DNA from: Candidatus Accumulibacter regalis
Lineage (GTDB): Bacteria; Pseudomonadota; Gammaproteobacteria; Burkholderiales; Rhodocyclaceae
DNA length: 64,000 nucleotides
NCBI GenBank assembly: GCA_000585075.1
Contig: JEMY01000006.1
Span: 1 to 64,000 of the forward strand
Direction: 5' to 3'
Numbering within the stretch: position 1 is the stretch's first letter; the number at the start of each line of letters is the position of its first letter. The notes under the pieces are model-generated. The model was not told the origin of the DNA, searched no databases, and was given only the letters and a program-made list of their open reading frames with translations. Position numbers and translations under genes: made by a program. Shown here piece after piece: positions 20,067 through 30,405 of this stretch.

Positions 20067-21605
20067 TCAAACGTCACCCTGCGGGTCGACGCGATCGGGA
20101 ATCTGCAGCTTGTTCAAGGCGTTGAGATAGGCTTTCGCCGAGGCGATGACGATGTCGGTATCCGCTCCATTGCCGTTCACGATGCGACCGTCTTTCCCCA
20201 GGCGAACGGTCACTTCGCCCTGTGCGTCGGTGCCCGTAGTGATCGCATTGACCGAGTAAAGCAGGAGTTGCGCGCCGCTTGCGGCCACCGACTCGATGGC
20301 CTTGAAGGTCGCGTCTACCGGCCCGCTGCCGATCCCGGCCGCTTTTTTCTCGACGCCATCGACGTTCAGGGTGACATCCGCAGCCGGCGTCTCACCGGTT
20401 TCCGAGCAAACGCGCGAATAAACCAGCTTGTAATACTCGCCCTCCTGCGTGACGTCCTCGTCGGAAACCAGCGCCTGGAGATCTTCGTCGAAGATCTCGT
20501 GCTTCTTGTCCGCGAGTTCCTTGAAGCGGGCAAATGCGGCATTCAGAGCCTCTTCGCTATCGAGCACGATCGCCAGCGCCGCCAGGCGCGACTTGAAGGC
20601 GTTGCGCCCCGAGTGCTTGCCGAGAACGAGCTTGTTCTGCGCCCAGCCGACGTCCTCGGCACGCATGATCTCGTAGGTTTCCCGGTGTTTGAGGACGCCG
20701 TCCTGGTGAATCCCCGATTCGTGCGCAAAGGCGTTGGCGCCAACGACTGCCTTGTTGGGCTGCACGGGATAGCCGGTGATCTGCGAGACGAGCTTGGACG
20801 CCGGAACGATCTGCGTGGCGTCGATACGGGTCTGCACCGGAAAAAGGTCAGCGCGCGTCCTTACCGCCATCACCACCTCTTCAAGAGAGGCGTTGCCGGC
20901 TCGTTCGCCAAGGCCATTGATCGTGCATTCGACCTGGCGCGCGCCGGCGAGGACCGCTGACAGCGAATTGGCGACCGCCATTCCCAGGTCGTTGTGGCAG
21001 TGCGTTGACCACACCACCTGTCCGGCACCGGGCACCCGCTCGATCAGCGTCCGCATCAGGTCACCCCACACCGACGGGACACTATAGCCGACCGTATCGG
21101 GAACGTTGATTGTCCGCGCTCCGGCCTTGATCACCTCCTCGAAAATCCGGCACAGGAAGTCAACGTCGGAGCGTACCGCGTCTTCCGCGGAAAACTCGAC
21201 GTCGTCGGTGTATTCGCGCGCCCAGTTCACCGCCCGTATGGCCGACTCGACCACCTGGTCGGGCGTCATCCGCAGCTTCTTCTCCATATGGATCGGACTG
21301 GTGGCGATGAAGGTATGAATACGACCGCTCACCGCTGGCTTGATCGCTTCGCCGGCGCGACGAATGTCATTCTCGTTGGAACGGGCCAGGGAGCACACGG
21401 TGGACTCCCTGACGATCGAGGCAATCGACTTGATGGCATCGAAGTCGCCCGGCGAAGCCGCGGCAAACCCCGCTTCGATCACATCGACCTGCATGCGCTC
21501 GAGCTGGCGCGCCACGCGCAGCTTTTCGTCCTTGGTCATCGAAGCGCCGGGGCTCTGTTCTCCGTCGCGCAAGGTGGTATCGAAAATTACCAGATGATCT
21601 TTCAT
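20067..21605 (-). CDS. leuA: 2-isopropylmalate synthase
   Basis: It condenses acetyl-CoA with 2-oxoisovalerate, the first committed step of leucine synthesis. The ATG at 21605 has GGAGTCGGGAA in front and gives 512 residues. The catalytic TIM barrel starts with [14 protein letters not shown], and [17 protein letters not shown] and [19 protein letters not shown] are intact. [12 protein letters not shown] is in the linker. The C-terminal allosteric leucine-binding domain runs from about residue 395. It follows pssA in the usual betaproteobacterial ilv-pssA-leuA order, with a 149-base gap. I see no leucine-rich leader peptide before it. Confidence 0.97.
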   Translation of the reverse strand: MKDHLVIFDTTLRDGEQSPGASMTKDEKLRVARQLERMQVDVIEAGFAAASPGDFDAIKSIASIVRESTVCSLARSNENDIRRAGEAIKPAVSGRIHTFIATSPIHMEKKLRMTPDQVVESAIRAVNWAREYTDDVEFSAEDAVRSDVDFLCRIFEEVIKAGARTINVPDTVGYSVPSVWGDLMRTLIERVPGAGQVVWSTHCHNDLGMAVANSLSAVLAGARQVECTINGLGERAGNASLEEVVMAVRTRADLFPVQTRIDATQIVPASKLVSQITGYPVQPNKAVVGANAFAHESGIHQDGVLKHRETYEIMRAEDVGWAQNKLVLGKHSGRNAFKSRLAALAIVLDSEEALNAAFARFKELADKKHEIFDEDLQALVSDEDVTQEGEYYKLVYSRVCSETGETPAADVTLNVDGVEKKAAGIGSGPVDATFKAIESVAASGAQLLLYSVNAITTGTDAQGEVTVRLGKDGRIVNGNGADTDIVIASAKAYLNALNKLQIPDRVDPQGDV

Positions 21606-21754
21606 TTCCCGACTCCGCAAGTGAGGGTGTCAATACACGGCGTGACGGCCGGTGTTCGGCAAGCGGCCGAAAACAGGCATGGCCGGGAGTGATTCTAATG
21701 CCTGCCGCACAGCGGCGGCGCTGCCGGCAACGCGCGACCATCGCGAATTAACCG

Positions 21755-22540
21755 TCAGTCGTCAGCGCCGCGCTGTTCGATCGGTGGTGGTGGCGCCTTG
21801 CGTCGAAGGCGGTGCGTCAGCGCCAGGACATAGCCGGAAAGCGCATAGGCGACGAAAAGTCCAAACAGGGCCACCGGTGTGTCGTAGGAAACGAAGGCAA
21901 AGCCAAGGGCAATGGCGACCACGAAGATGAAGGGCACGCTGCGCCGCAGATTGACGTCCTTGAAGCTGTAGAAACGGACGTTGGTGACCATCGAGATGCC
22001 GGCAAAGATTACCAGTGTACAGGCCGCCCAGCGCACGTCAGCCGCGGCCACGTCCTTGTCGATCATGACCCACAGGAAGGCCGTCACCAGTGCCGCAGCC
22101 GCCGGGCTCGGCAGGCCCTGGAAGTAACGCTTGTCGATGACTTCCAGCGTTGTGTTGAAGCGCGCCAGGCGTAGCGCAGCACCGGCGCAGTAGATGAAGG
22201 CAGCGATCCAGCCAAGCCGGCCAAGATCCTTGAGTGCCCACGCGTAGCTGACCAGTGCCGGCGCGACGCCAAAGGAAACCATGTCGGAAAGTGAATCGTA
22301 CTCGGCGCCGAAGGCACTCTGGGTCCTCGTCATGCGCGCCACTCGCCCATCAAGACCATCGAGCACCATGGCCACAAAGATCGCCACGGCCGCGGCCTCG
22401 AAGCCACCTTTCATCGCCTGGACAATGGCGAAGAAGCCACAGAACAGCGCTGCGGTAGTAAACAGGTTCGGCAACAGATAGATCCCTCGACGCCGCAACT
22501 CCGGGTTGAAGAGGGTCTTGCGAGGTTTCATTTCGGGCAT
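21755..22540 (-). CDS. pssA: CDP-diacylglycerol-serine O-phosphatidyltransferase
   Basis: It makes phosphatidylserine in the inner membrane. The product is 261 residues with about seven hydrophobic segments. The CDP-alcohol phosphatidyltransferase motif is complete: LDGLDGRVARMTRTQSAFGA followed by EYDSLSD, supplying the metal-binding aspartates. The N-terminal PRKTLFNPELRRRGIYLLPN is typical of type II PssA. In many betaproteobacteria a phosphatidylserine decarboxylase gene (psd) lies between ilvC and pssA. Here there are only 185 bases and no psd. Confidence 0.95.
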   Translation of the reverse strand: MPEMKPRKTLFNPELRRRGIYLLPNLFTTAALFCGFFAIVQAMKGGFEAAAVAIFVAMVLDGLDGRVARMTRTQSAFGAEYDSLSDMVSFGVAPALVSYAWALKDLGRLGWIAAFIYCAGAALRLARFNTTLEVIDKRYFQGLPSPAAAALVTAFLWVMIDKDVAAADVRWAACTLVIFAGISMVTNVRFYSFKDVNLRRSVPFIFVVAIALGFAFVSYDTPVALFGLFVAYALSGYVLALTHRLRRKAPPPPIEQRGADD

Positions 22541-22667
22541 TGCGCAGTTGTCGTTTGGCCGCTGGCTCAGGCCGGTTGAGGAGGAAAGGAACCGGAGGCA
22601 GCAGCTATCGGGACGGGAATCGGAGGCGGAGAGGGGCAGGTCATGAGGGATTCAATACCTCGGCGTT

Positions 22668-22711
22668 CTTGTCCGACGAGCGCGCGACCCTCGTCGCGCC
22701 GCCGCCGGACA
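22668..22711. repeat. Nested inverted repeat between ilvC and pssA
   Basis: An outer pair, CTTGTCCG and CGGACAAG, encloses an inner pair, CGACGAG and CTCGTCG. It starts 15 bases after the ilvC stop in the direction of transcription. There is no T-run, so it may be an mRNA-stabilising or processing hairpin rather than a terminator. Confidence 0.6.
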
Positions 22712-22725
22712 AGCCACGGCGCCGA

Positions 22726-23742
<1,017 letters not shown>

Positions 23743-23772
23743 TCAAATTCCTCTATTTACTGGTCGGTCTGA

Positions 23773-24264
23773 TTAGACTTTTAGAATGCGCTCGCCGCGG
23801 CCAATGCCGCAGACGCCGGTACGAACGGTTTCGAGAATCAGTCCCGCGTCGATCGCCTGGATGAAGGAATCGAGTTTTGCTCCGCTGGCGGTCAGCTCGA
23901 TGACATAGGTCGACTCGGTGACGTCGATGATGTGACCGCGAAAGATGTCGGTCAGGCGCTTGAGTTCCTCGCGGTCCTTGCCGGTGGCGCGGACCTTCAG
24001 CAGCATCAGTTCGCGCTCGATGTGTGCCGCCTCGGAGAGATCGACGACCTTGATGACGTCGATCAGCTTGTTCAGCTGCTTGGTGATCTGCTCAACCACC
24101 GCGTCGGTCCCCGAAGTGACGATGGTCAGGCGGGACAGCGAAACGTCCTCTGTGGGAGCCACGGTGAGGGTCTCGATGTTGTAGCCGCGCGCCGAAAACA
24201 GACCGGCCACCCGCGACAGAGCTCCCGCCTCGTTCTCCAGCAGGATTGAAATTATGTGTCGCAT
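23773..24264 (-). CDS. ilvN: Acetolactate synthase small (regulatory) subunit
   Basis: The product is 163 residues. The N-terminal ACT domain (MRHIISILLENEAGALSRVAGLFSARGYNI) binds valine for feedback inhibition. The C-terminal domain has the family segment MLLKVRATGKDREELKRL and DSFIQAI. It pairs with the large subunit 12 bases upstream, and ilvC follows in the same operon. Confidence 0.97.
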   Translation of the reverse strand: MRHIISILLENEAGALSRVAGLFSARGYNIETLTVAPTEDVSLSRLTIVTSGTDAVVEQITKQLNKLIDVIKVVDLSEAAHIERELMLLKVRATGKDREELKRLTDIFRGHIIDVTESTYVIELTASGAKLDSFIQAIDAGLILETVRTGVCGIGRGERILKV

Positions 24265-24276
24265 CTTGTCTTTCCC

Positions 24277-25989
24277 TTACAGATCTTCGGTCAGGAGCAT
24301 ATCCGCCAGGCCTTTGCCGGCCGCCACCATTGGAAAGACATTCGCTTTCTGATCGGTGATGAAGTCGATGAATACCAGGTCATCCTTGTGATCGATGAAT
24401 GCCTTCTTCAGCGCACCCTCGACGTCCTCCGGCCGCTCGACGCGGATGCCGACGTGGCCATACGCCTCGGCGAGCTTGACGAAGTCGGGCAGCGAATCCA
24501 TGTACGACTCCGAATAACGGCTGCCATAGAACATTTCCTGCCACTGGCGAACCATTCCCAGGTAGCGGTTGTTGAGATTGATGATCTTGATCGGCAAGCG
24601 GAACTGCTTGGCAGTCGACAGCTCCTGAATACACATCTGGATCGACCCTTCGCCGGTGACGCAGGCAACCTGCATTTCCGGGTTCGCCAGCGCCGCCCCC
24701 ATGGCGTAAGGCAGGCCGACCCCCATCGTCCCGAGACCCCCGGAGTTGAGCCAGCGGCGCGGCTGATCAAACTTGTAGTACTGCGCGGCCCACATCTGAT
24801 GCTGACCGACGTCGGAAGTCACGATCGCCTGGCCTTTGGTCACCTCATAGAGCTTTTCGATGACGTACTGCGGCATGATGACGCCCTTCTTCATGCGGTA
24901 TTTCATGCACTGCTTGGCGCGCCACTCGTCGATCTGCTTCCACCAGCCGGCCAGCACCTCCCCATCCGGAGTGGCATTGCCGGCATCGAGCAACTTGGAC
25001 ATTTCGTCGAGAACGTCCGGGACGTTGCCGACGATCGGCACATCGACCTTGACGCGCTTGGAAATCGACGAGGGGTCAATATCGATGTGGATGATCTTGC
25101 GTGGAATGGACGAAAAGTTGGCTGGATTACCAATCACCCGGTCGTCGAAGCGCGCACCGATAGCCAGCAGGACGTCACAGTTCTGCATCGCAAGGTTGGC
25201 TTCGACGGTACCGTGCATGCCGGGCATGCCAAGAAACTGCGGATCGCTCGCCGGATACGCACCGAGACCCATCAAGGTGTTGGTAATCGGAAATCCGAGC
25301 CGCCGTACCAGCTTGGTCAATTGCTCGGCACCGTTGGAGAGGATGACTCCCCCACCGCTGTAGACCATCGGCCGCTTGGCCTCGAGCAGAAGATGCAGGG
25401 CCTTCTTGATCTGCCCCAGATGCCCCTTGACAACCGGGTTGTACGAGCGCAGCTGGATCGTTTCCGGATATTCGAACTTGCACTTGGCGGCGGTAATGTC
25501 CTTGGGGATATCGATCACCACCGGACCCGGACGACCGCTGTTGGCGATGAAGAAAGCCTTCTTTATGGTCACTGCCAGGTCGTGCACGTCCTTGACCAGG
25601 AAGTTGTGCTTCACGCAGGGCCGGGTGATGCCGACGGTATCGCACTCCTGGAAGGCGTCCTGACCGATGTACTCGGTCGGCACTTGCCCGGCGATGACGA
25701 CCAGAGGAATCGAATCCATGTACGCCGTGGCGATGCCGGTCACCGCATTGGTCGCACCGGGCCCTGAAGTGACCAATGCCACGCCGACCTTGTGCGTCGA
25801 GCGCGCCAGGCCGTCGGCGGCATGTACAGCCGCCTGCTCGTGACGAACGAGAATGTGCTTGACCTGATCCTGCTTGAAGAGCGCGTCGTACATGTGAAGG
25901 ACAGCCCCGCCAGGATAGCCGAATACGTACTCGACCTTTTCTTCCTGCAGGCACCTGATTACAATCTCCGCACCGGTCATCATTGTCAT
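24277..25989 (-). CDS. ilvB: Acetolactate synthase large (catalytic) subunit
   Basis: This thiamine-diphosphate and FAD enzyme makes acetolactate or acetohydroxybutyrate from pyruvate. It is 570 residues from the ATG at 25989 (a second ATG two codons later is equally possible; the TTG at 26010 is unlikely). The catalytic glutamate lies in HEQAAVHAADGLARST. The central domain carries SGGGVILSNGAE, and the C-terminal thiamine site has GEGSIQMCIQELSTAKQF and NLNNRYLGMVRQWQ. It is the first gene of the ilvB-ilvN-ilvC operon, with 137 bases separating it from the divergent sigma factor. Confidence 0.97.
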   Translation of the reverse strand: MTMMTGAEIVIRCLQEEKVEYVFGYPGGAVLHMYDALFKQDQVKHILVRHEQAAVHAADGLARSTHKVGVALVTSGPGATNAVTGIATAYMDSIPLVVIAGQVPTEYIGQDAFQECDTVGITRPCVKHNFLVKDVHDLAVTIKKAFFIANSGRPGPVVIDIPKDITAAKCKFEYPETIQLRSYNPVVKGHLGQIKKALHLLLEAKRPMVYSGGGVILSNGAEQLTKLVRRLGFPITNTLMGLGAYPASDPQFLGMPGMHGTVEANLAMQNCDVLLAIGARFDDRVIGNPANFSSIPRKIIHIDIDPSSISKRVKVDVPIVGNVPDVLDEMSKLLDAGNATPDGEVLAGWWKQIDEWRAKQCMKYRMKKGVIMPQYVIEKLYEVTKGQAIVTSDVGQHQMWAAQYYKFDQPRRWLNSGGLGTMGVGLPYAMGAALANPEMQVACVTGEGSIQMCIQELSTAKQFRLPIKIINLNNRYLGMVRQWQEMFYGSRYSESYMDSLPDFVKLAEAYGHVGIRVERPEDVEGALKKAFIDHKDDLVFIDFITDQKANVFPMVAAGKGLADMLLTEDL

Positions 25990-26126
25990 TACCGTCGCCC
26001 CAGCAAGCAAATTGCTCGAAAAAAGTCTGCAACGTTAAAGCTTAGACGTGGTTTGGTCAAGGCATTCACGAAAACCGACGCCGGGGAAAGCAGGCTTCCC
26101 GCCCCACAACCGCAAGGATTTCCACC

Positions 26127-26690
26127 CTGGCCAGCCAACGCGAACTGTCAGACTTCCTCACAGCAGTCGAACGCCGCGCTTTCAAGCAAGCAATGTTCGC
26201 AGTGCGCAACGAAGAGTCCGCACTCGACATCGTCCAGGATGCGATGATGAAGCTCGCCGAGAAATATGGCGACCGCCCGCCAACAGAACTGCCCATGCTT
26301 TTCCAGCGGATCCTGCAGAACACGATTCGCGATTACTATCGACGCAGCAAGGTCCGCTCGCTATGGACAACGCTCCTCTCCGCCCTTTCGCCGAATGATG
26401 ACGAGGAGCACGACCCTCTCGAAACGATCAACAGCGAATCAGGGCCCAACGGCCCTAAAACGCCGCACGGTCAGTTTGAGCAGGCACAGGTCCTGGGAAT
26501 GATCGAGAAAGAGATAGAATCTTTGCCTGGGCGTCAACGGGAAGCGTTTCTTCTGCGTTACTGGGAGGATATGGACGTTGCCGAAACGGCGTCGATCATG
26601 GGTTGCTCGGAGGGGAGCGTCAAGACACACTGTTCACGTGCCAATCACGCTCTCGCGGCCGCACTGAAAGCAAAAGGAATTACCCTATGA
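26127..26690 (+). CDS. Sigma-70 family RNA polymerase factor, probable CTG start
   Basis: This small sigma factor has region 2 (ALDIVQDAMMKLAEKYGD to FQRILQNTIRDYYRRSK) and region 4 (ESLPGRQREAFLLRYWEDMD then a helix-turn-helix SIMGCSEGSVKTHCSRANHAL), with no anti-sigma partner I can name. The first ATG (26193) gives 165 residues but would begin inside region 2. The same frame extends 22 codons upstream to a CTG at 26127 with AAGGA eight bases ahead. The added residues (RELSDFLTAVERRAFKQA) read naturally into the region 2 helix. I therefore propose a CTG start and 187 residues. The stop overlaps the next ATG. The cluster sigma-DUF3619-DUF3106-RDD is a known betaproteobacterial arrangement. 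Confidence 0.88.
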   Translation: MASQRELSDFLTAVERRAFKQAMFAVRNEESALDIVQDAMMKLAEKYGDRPPTELPMLFQRILQNTIRDYYRRSKVRSLWTTLLSALSPNDDEEHDPLETINSESGPNGPKTPHGQFEQAQVLGMIEKEIESLPGRQREAFLLRYWEDMDVAETASIMGCSEGSVKTHCSRANHALAAALKAKGITL

Positions 26691-27064
26691 ATGAACTACA
26701 TTTTGCCTTCAAAGCCAGACAGCACCTGAACCGGGGGCTGCATGAACTGCCACCATCAACGCAGTCGCGCCTGCAGGCCGCCCGAGAGCGGGCGCTGGCT
26801 CGGCAAAAACTTGCCGTCCACCAATCGATACTGGTGGCGGCGGGGAGCTTTGTTCAGGAGCACACGGAAGGCTTTCACCTGCGGCAAATTCTCGTTGCCT
26901 TGGCGCTGGTTCTCGGCGTAGTGTTCTACGCTTACTGGCAGGCCGACCGGAGCATCGCCGAACTGGAGGTCATTGATAGCGCCCTGCTCGCCGACGACTT
27001 GCCGATCGCGGCCTTCACCGACAGGGGCTTTGATGCATGGTTGAAAAGCTCCGCGTCGCACTGA
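26687..27064 (+). CDS. DUF3619 single-pass membrane protein
   Basis: The product is 125 residues. The N-terminus FAFKARQHLNRGLHELPPST and RLQAARERALARQK are typical of DUF3619. One membrane helix follows (about 70-88, LRQILVALALVLGVVFYAYW), then a C-terminal part with the conserved ELEVIDSALLADDLPIAAFT. It resembles an anti-sigma factor in layout (cytoplasmic helix pair, one membrane span, periplasmic tail), and its start overlaps the sigma factor stop. That role is inference only. Confidence 0.85.
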   Translation: MNELHFAFKARQHLNRGLHELPPSTQSRLQAARERALARQKLAVHQSILVAAGSFVQEHTEGFHLRQILVALALVLGVVFYAYWQADRSIAELEVIDSALLADDLPIAAFTDRGFDAWLKSSASH

Positions 27065-27633
27065 TCCTCAGCAGCTTCGTAGCCGTCACGGGCTGGGCCG
27101 ATGTGCTCAGCCCGTCTGCCATTGCGACGCCAGCTCAACCGCAGTGGGGTGAACTCACGGTCGAGCAGAAAACAATCCTCGCACCGCTCAGTTACGACTG
27201 GGACGGGATGGACTATGCGCGCCAGAAGAAATGGCTGGGAATCACGCGGCGCTTCTACAACATGACCGCCGACGAGCAGCGCAGAGTGCAGGTCCAGATG
27301 CAGGACTGGGGGAAGCTGACACCCGAACAACGGCGAGTCGCGCGCGAGAATTTCATCACCGCCAACAAGCTCCCCGTCGAGAAGAAGCAGGAACTCAGGC
27401 TGAAGTGGCAGGAGTACTCAAGCCTGCCGGACGAAGAGAAAGATAGGCTCAAGCAGCAAGCGGCCAAACGGGCGGCGCCGACCAAACCGGGGCTGCCGGG
27501 CAGCAGTGGCACAGCGGGCAACCTGACCTCGCCGCCGCCATCGACGACGCTGTTGCCGCTCGGCAGCCATCATACTCCGCCAGCACCCGTCACCACGGCT
27601 GCGCCGGCAAGCGCATTGGAAAACCGGGATTGA
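27037..27633 (+). CDS. DUF3106 secreted protein
   Basis: The product is 198 residues. The signal peptide MVEKLRVALILSSFVAVTGWA is followed by a helical domain rich in tryptophan and glutamine with the repeating pattern WGELTVEQKTILAPL, WDGMDYARQKKWLGI, WGKLTPEQRRVARENF, the hallmark of DUF3106. The C-terminal 60 residues are proline, serine and threonine rich and probably disordered. The gene overlaps the previous one by 28 bases and the next by four. Its function is unknown; its operon suggests an envelope protein linked to the sigma factor. Confidence 0.87.
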   Translation: MVEKLRVALILSSFVAVTGWADVLSPSAIATPAQPQWGELTVEQKTILAPLSYDWDGMDYARQKKWLGITRRFYNMTADEQRRVQVQMQDWGKLTPEQRRVARENFITANKLPVEKKQELRLKWQEYSSLPDEEKDRLKQQAAKRAAPTKPGLPGSSGTAGNLTSPPPSTTLLPLGSHHTPPAPVTTAAPASALENRD

Positions 27634-28082
27634 CGGCGGCAACCGAGGCCCCCGTCAAGCGACCGAGCATCACCCGTCGTCTGGCCAGCATGCTGTACGA
27701 GTCCTTGCTGCTGTTCGGCGTCCTTGTCGCGCTGCTTGTTGTGCCACACTTCCTGCTCGGCACCCTGACCCATCGCCTGGCGACGCCGGTCGTCGTGCAG
27801 GCACATACCTTCATCGTGCTGCTCGCCTACTGCCTCTGGTTCTGGAGTAACGGGCGGCAAACGCTGGCCATGAAGACCTGGCGCATGCGCCTGCTGACCC
27901 GTGACGGGCAACCCGTCCGGCCGGCCCAGGCGCTGCTGCGCTACCTCCTGTGCTGGCCAAGCATCATCCTGGGAGGAGTTGGCATCCTTTGGGCCGTCGT
28001 GGACCGCGAGCGCCTGTTTCTGCACGACCGTCTCGCCGGCACGCAACTCGTACTGAGTGGAGATCTGGCGAAGAAGCCATAG
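27630..28082 (+). CDS. RDD family membrane protein
   Basis: The product is 150 residues from a TTG that overlaps the previous stop (TTGA). An internal ATG at 27690 would cut into the domain. The RDD signature is visible as SITRRLASMLYESLLLFGVL with LAYCLWFWSNGRQTLAMKTW and DRLAGTQLV near the C-terminus. It has three or four membrane helices. RDD proteins include small transporters and unknowns. It ends the sigma factor cluster. Confidence 0.87.
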   Translation: MTAATEAPVKRPSITRRLASMLYESLLLFGVLVALLVVPHFLLGTLTHRLATPVVVQAHTFIVLLAYCLWFWSNGRQTLAMKTWRMRLLTRDGQPVRPAQALLRYLLCWPSIILGGVGILWAVVDRERLFLHDRLAGTQLVLSGDLAKKP

Positions 28083-28182
28083 CCCGTAACTGGGCTAGGC
28101 GAACCATCCGGCGACGGGCAAGGATTTCAATAGCCTGCCCAAGCGACCTTGCGCAGCTCCCCCGGTCAACGCACTCCGCCAA

Positions 28183-29256
28183 TCAGCGTCGCTCGACCCA
28201 CCAGATCATCGTGATCGCGGCCAGCAGGAAGAGCAAAGACGGCGTGACCGCACTGAGCAATGGCGACCAACTATTGATCGCGCCAAGATTGGCAAACAAG
28301 CCGTTGAGCATGTGGAACAGGATACCGATCATCACCCCGGAGAAGATCTTGAGGCCCACTGCGTCAGACCGGTAGTGCGCACCACCAAAGGGTAGAGCCA
28401 GAGCGACCATCACGAATGCAGCCAGGGGGTAGACCACCTTTTTCCACAATGCAATGTCATAGCGGTTGGTGGTCTGGCGATTGTCGGACAGGTGCTTGGT
28501 ATAGGTCGCCAAGTGTCGCAGGGACATCCGATCGGGAGAAACCATAAGTACCGCCAGGATGTCCGGGTTCAGCGCCGAATGCCAGACCATCTCGGGGATC
28601 TGCTGAACGTCGGCACGCTCGGCATGCAGGACCGTCTGCACTACATTGCTCAAGCGCCAGCTGTCAGGAAGCACGTATTCGCCCTCGGCGGCCTCGGTGA
28701 ACGAGTGCAACTTCGCCTCCTCGTCGAACTCGTAAATGCGAATCCCCCGCAAACGCGTATCCGGCAGCACAACGCGCACGTTGATGAAACTTCGCTCGTC
28801 CTTGACCCACAATCCTGAACGCAAGTCCTGCCCGATCATTCGACCCCTGGCTTTCAAGCGCAATTGGTTGGCCTCTCGCTCGGCCGTCGGCGCCACATAC
28901 TCGCCGATCAGGAAGGTGGCGACGGCAAACAAGCCGGCGACCAGAAACAAGCCACGCAACAAGGCTCCCGAAGAGAGACCAGAAACCCGGAGAACGGTGA
29001 TCTCGGAATGCCGAGCCAACGACGACAAGGCGTAGAGCGTCCCGATCAGAACGGCAATCGGCATCAGCTCGTAGACCCGCCCCGGCAGACGTAGCATGAC
29101 GAAACCAAACGCATGGTGGAGTTGGTAGCCGCCCCGCCCGATGTCCTTGACCTCGCCAAGCATGTCAAAAAAAGCGAACAGTGCCAGAAACGCCAGCAAC
29201 ACCAGGAGGATGGCGGCAGACACCTCACGCACCAGATAACGACGATAGATCTTCAT
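28183..29256 (-). CDS. lptG: LPS export ABC permease LptG
   Basis: It is an inner-membrane permease of the LptB2FG complex, which extracts lipopolysaccharide and passes it to LptC/A. It is 357 residues, starting MKIYRRYLVREVSAAILLVL. It has three N-terminal helices, a periplasmic beta-jellyroll (about 135-260) and three C-terminal helices with the family segment ALPFGGAHYRSDAVGLKIF and FSGVMIGILFHMLNGLFANL. The start overlaps the lptF stop (ATGA). A longer frame starting at 29535 lies inside lptF. Confidence 0.96.
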   Translation of the reverse strand: MKIYRRYLVREVSAAILLVLLAFLALFAFFDMLGEVKDIGRGGYQLHHAFGFVMLRLPGRVYELMPIAVLIGTLYALSSLARHSEITVLRVSGLSSGALLRGLFLVAGLFAVATFLIGEYVAPTAEREANQLRLKARGRMIGQDLRSGLWVKDERSFINVRVVLPDTRLRGIRIYEFDEEAKLHSFTEAAEGEYVLPDSWRLSNVVQTVLHAERADVQQIPEMVWHSALNPDILAVLMVSPDRMSLRHLATYTKHLSDNRQTTNRYDIALWKKVVYPLAAFVMVALALPFGGAHYRSDAVGLKIFSGVMIGILFHMLNGLFANLGAINSWSPLLSAVTPSLLFLLAAITMIWWVERR

Positions 29257-30332
29257 CGGGCGAGGCGCAGGAAAGATGACATGGCGATACGGTGGTAGAA
29301 AAGAAACGGCAAGAGAAGCAGCATGAACAGATGGACCACCAAGACGCCGACGGCAAAAGACACCTGGCCACTGGCTACCCAGCCCTGGCTGATGGTCAGC
29401 AGATTGTTGTAGATCACGTAAACCAGTATGGCCAGGAGCATGTTCGCCGAACGACCCGCGCGCGGGTTGACGAACGACAGCGGAATCGCCAACAAGGCCA
29501 GCACAGCTGCAGCAAGCGGCATGCCAACGCGCCACAGCAACTCTGCCCGATAGGGGGGCAAGTCGAGTTGCAGCAACTCCAGCGGCGGCATGTTCTTGGG
29601 TGTCCGCTCGATGCCACGCGCCTCCTTGGTCTCCAGGCGAACAGCATAGCGTGCGTACTCGAGAATACGGAAACCGGCCGTGCCCGGATCGAGCTCGTAA
29701 CGACGGCCGTCCTGCAGGACAATGAAGCGATCACCGTTGGCCGCCGTCTCCTGGTGCCCCGTTCCGGCCATCGTCACCCCGAGGCGCTCGGGTGCGGCTT
29801 CGCTGACAAAGACGTTGCGCACGTGGGTGGTATCTTCGGCCACCGCTTCAACAAAGATCACCCGGTCACCCGCCGATGATTCCTGGAAGGTTCCCGGAGA
29901 GATTTGTCCGGCATCCTTCTGGTTGCTCAGCTTGCCGCGGTATTCGGCGCTCTGCGACAAGGCCCAGGGCGAGAGAAACAGCGACAGCAAGCCGATGGTG
30001 ACCACCAGGGGGAGGGCAAAGGTGAATACCGGTCGCATCCAGGCCGTCAGCGACAGCCCGGAAGAGAACCAGACGACCATCTCCGAGTCACGATAGCTGC
30101 GCGAAAGGGTCAACAGAATGGCAACGAACAAGGAGAGCGACAACAGCGGCGGGAGATAATTGAGCGCTGCGAAACCCAGCAGCGCGGCCACAGCCCCCGG
30201 GTCGACTTCGCCCTGCGCAGCTTCGTTCAGCAGGCGGATCAACTGCGTGGTCACCAGGATCGCAAAAAGCGCTATGAAAACACCGGCGGTCGAGTGGGCG
30301 AACTCGCGTCGGACAGCACGCTGGAAGATCAT
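29253..30332 (-). CDS. lptF: LPS export ABC permease LptF
   Basis: It is the partner permease of LptG. It is 359 residues, starting MIFQRAVRREFAHSTAGVF. The coupling and membrane segments include LPPLLSLSLFVAILLTLSR and YRDSEMVVWFSSGLSL, with a periplasmic jellyroll (about 130-260) and the C-terminal helices with PLSFVNPRAGRSANMLLAI. It diverges from pepA, 73 bases apart. This divergent lptFG/pepA pair is common in proteobacteria. Confidence 0.96.
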   Translation of the reverse strand: MIFQRAVRREFAHSTAGVFIALFAILVTTQLIRLLNEAAQGEVDPGAVAALLGFAALNYLPPLLSLSLFVAILLTLSRSYRDSEMVVWFSSGLSLTAWMRPVFTFALPLVVTIGLLSLFLSPWALSQSAEYRGKLSNQKDAGQISPGTFQESSAGDRVIFVEAVAEDTTHVRNVFVSEAAPERLGVTMAGTGHQETAANGDRFIVLQDGRRYELDPGTAGFRILEYARYAVRLETKEARGIERTPKNMPPLELLQLDLPPYRAELLWRVGMPLAAAVLALLAIPLSFVNPRAGRSANMLLAILVYVIYNNLLTISQGWVASGQVSFAVGVLVVHLFMLLLLPFLFYHRIAMSSFLRLAR

Positions 30333-30405
30333 TTTTTGACTTTGGTGAAAAACTGCAGTGATAATCGGCGTTTTCGACGAAACACGCCTGTCCTGGGGAG
30401 GGTGA

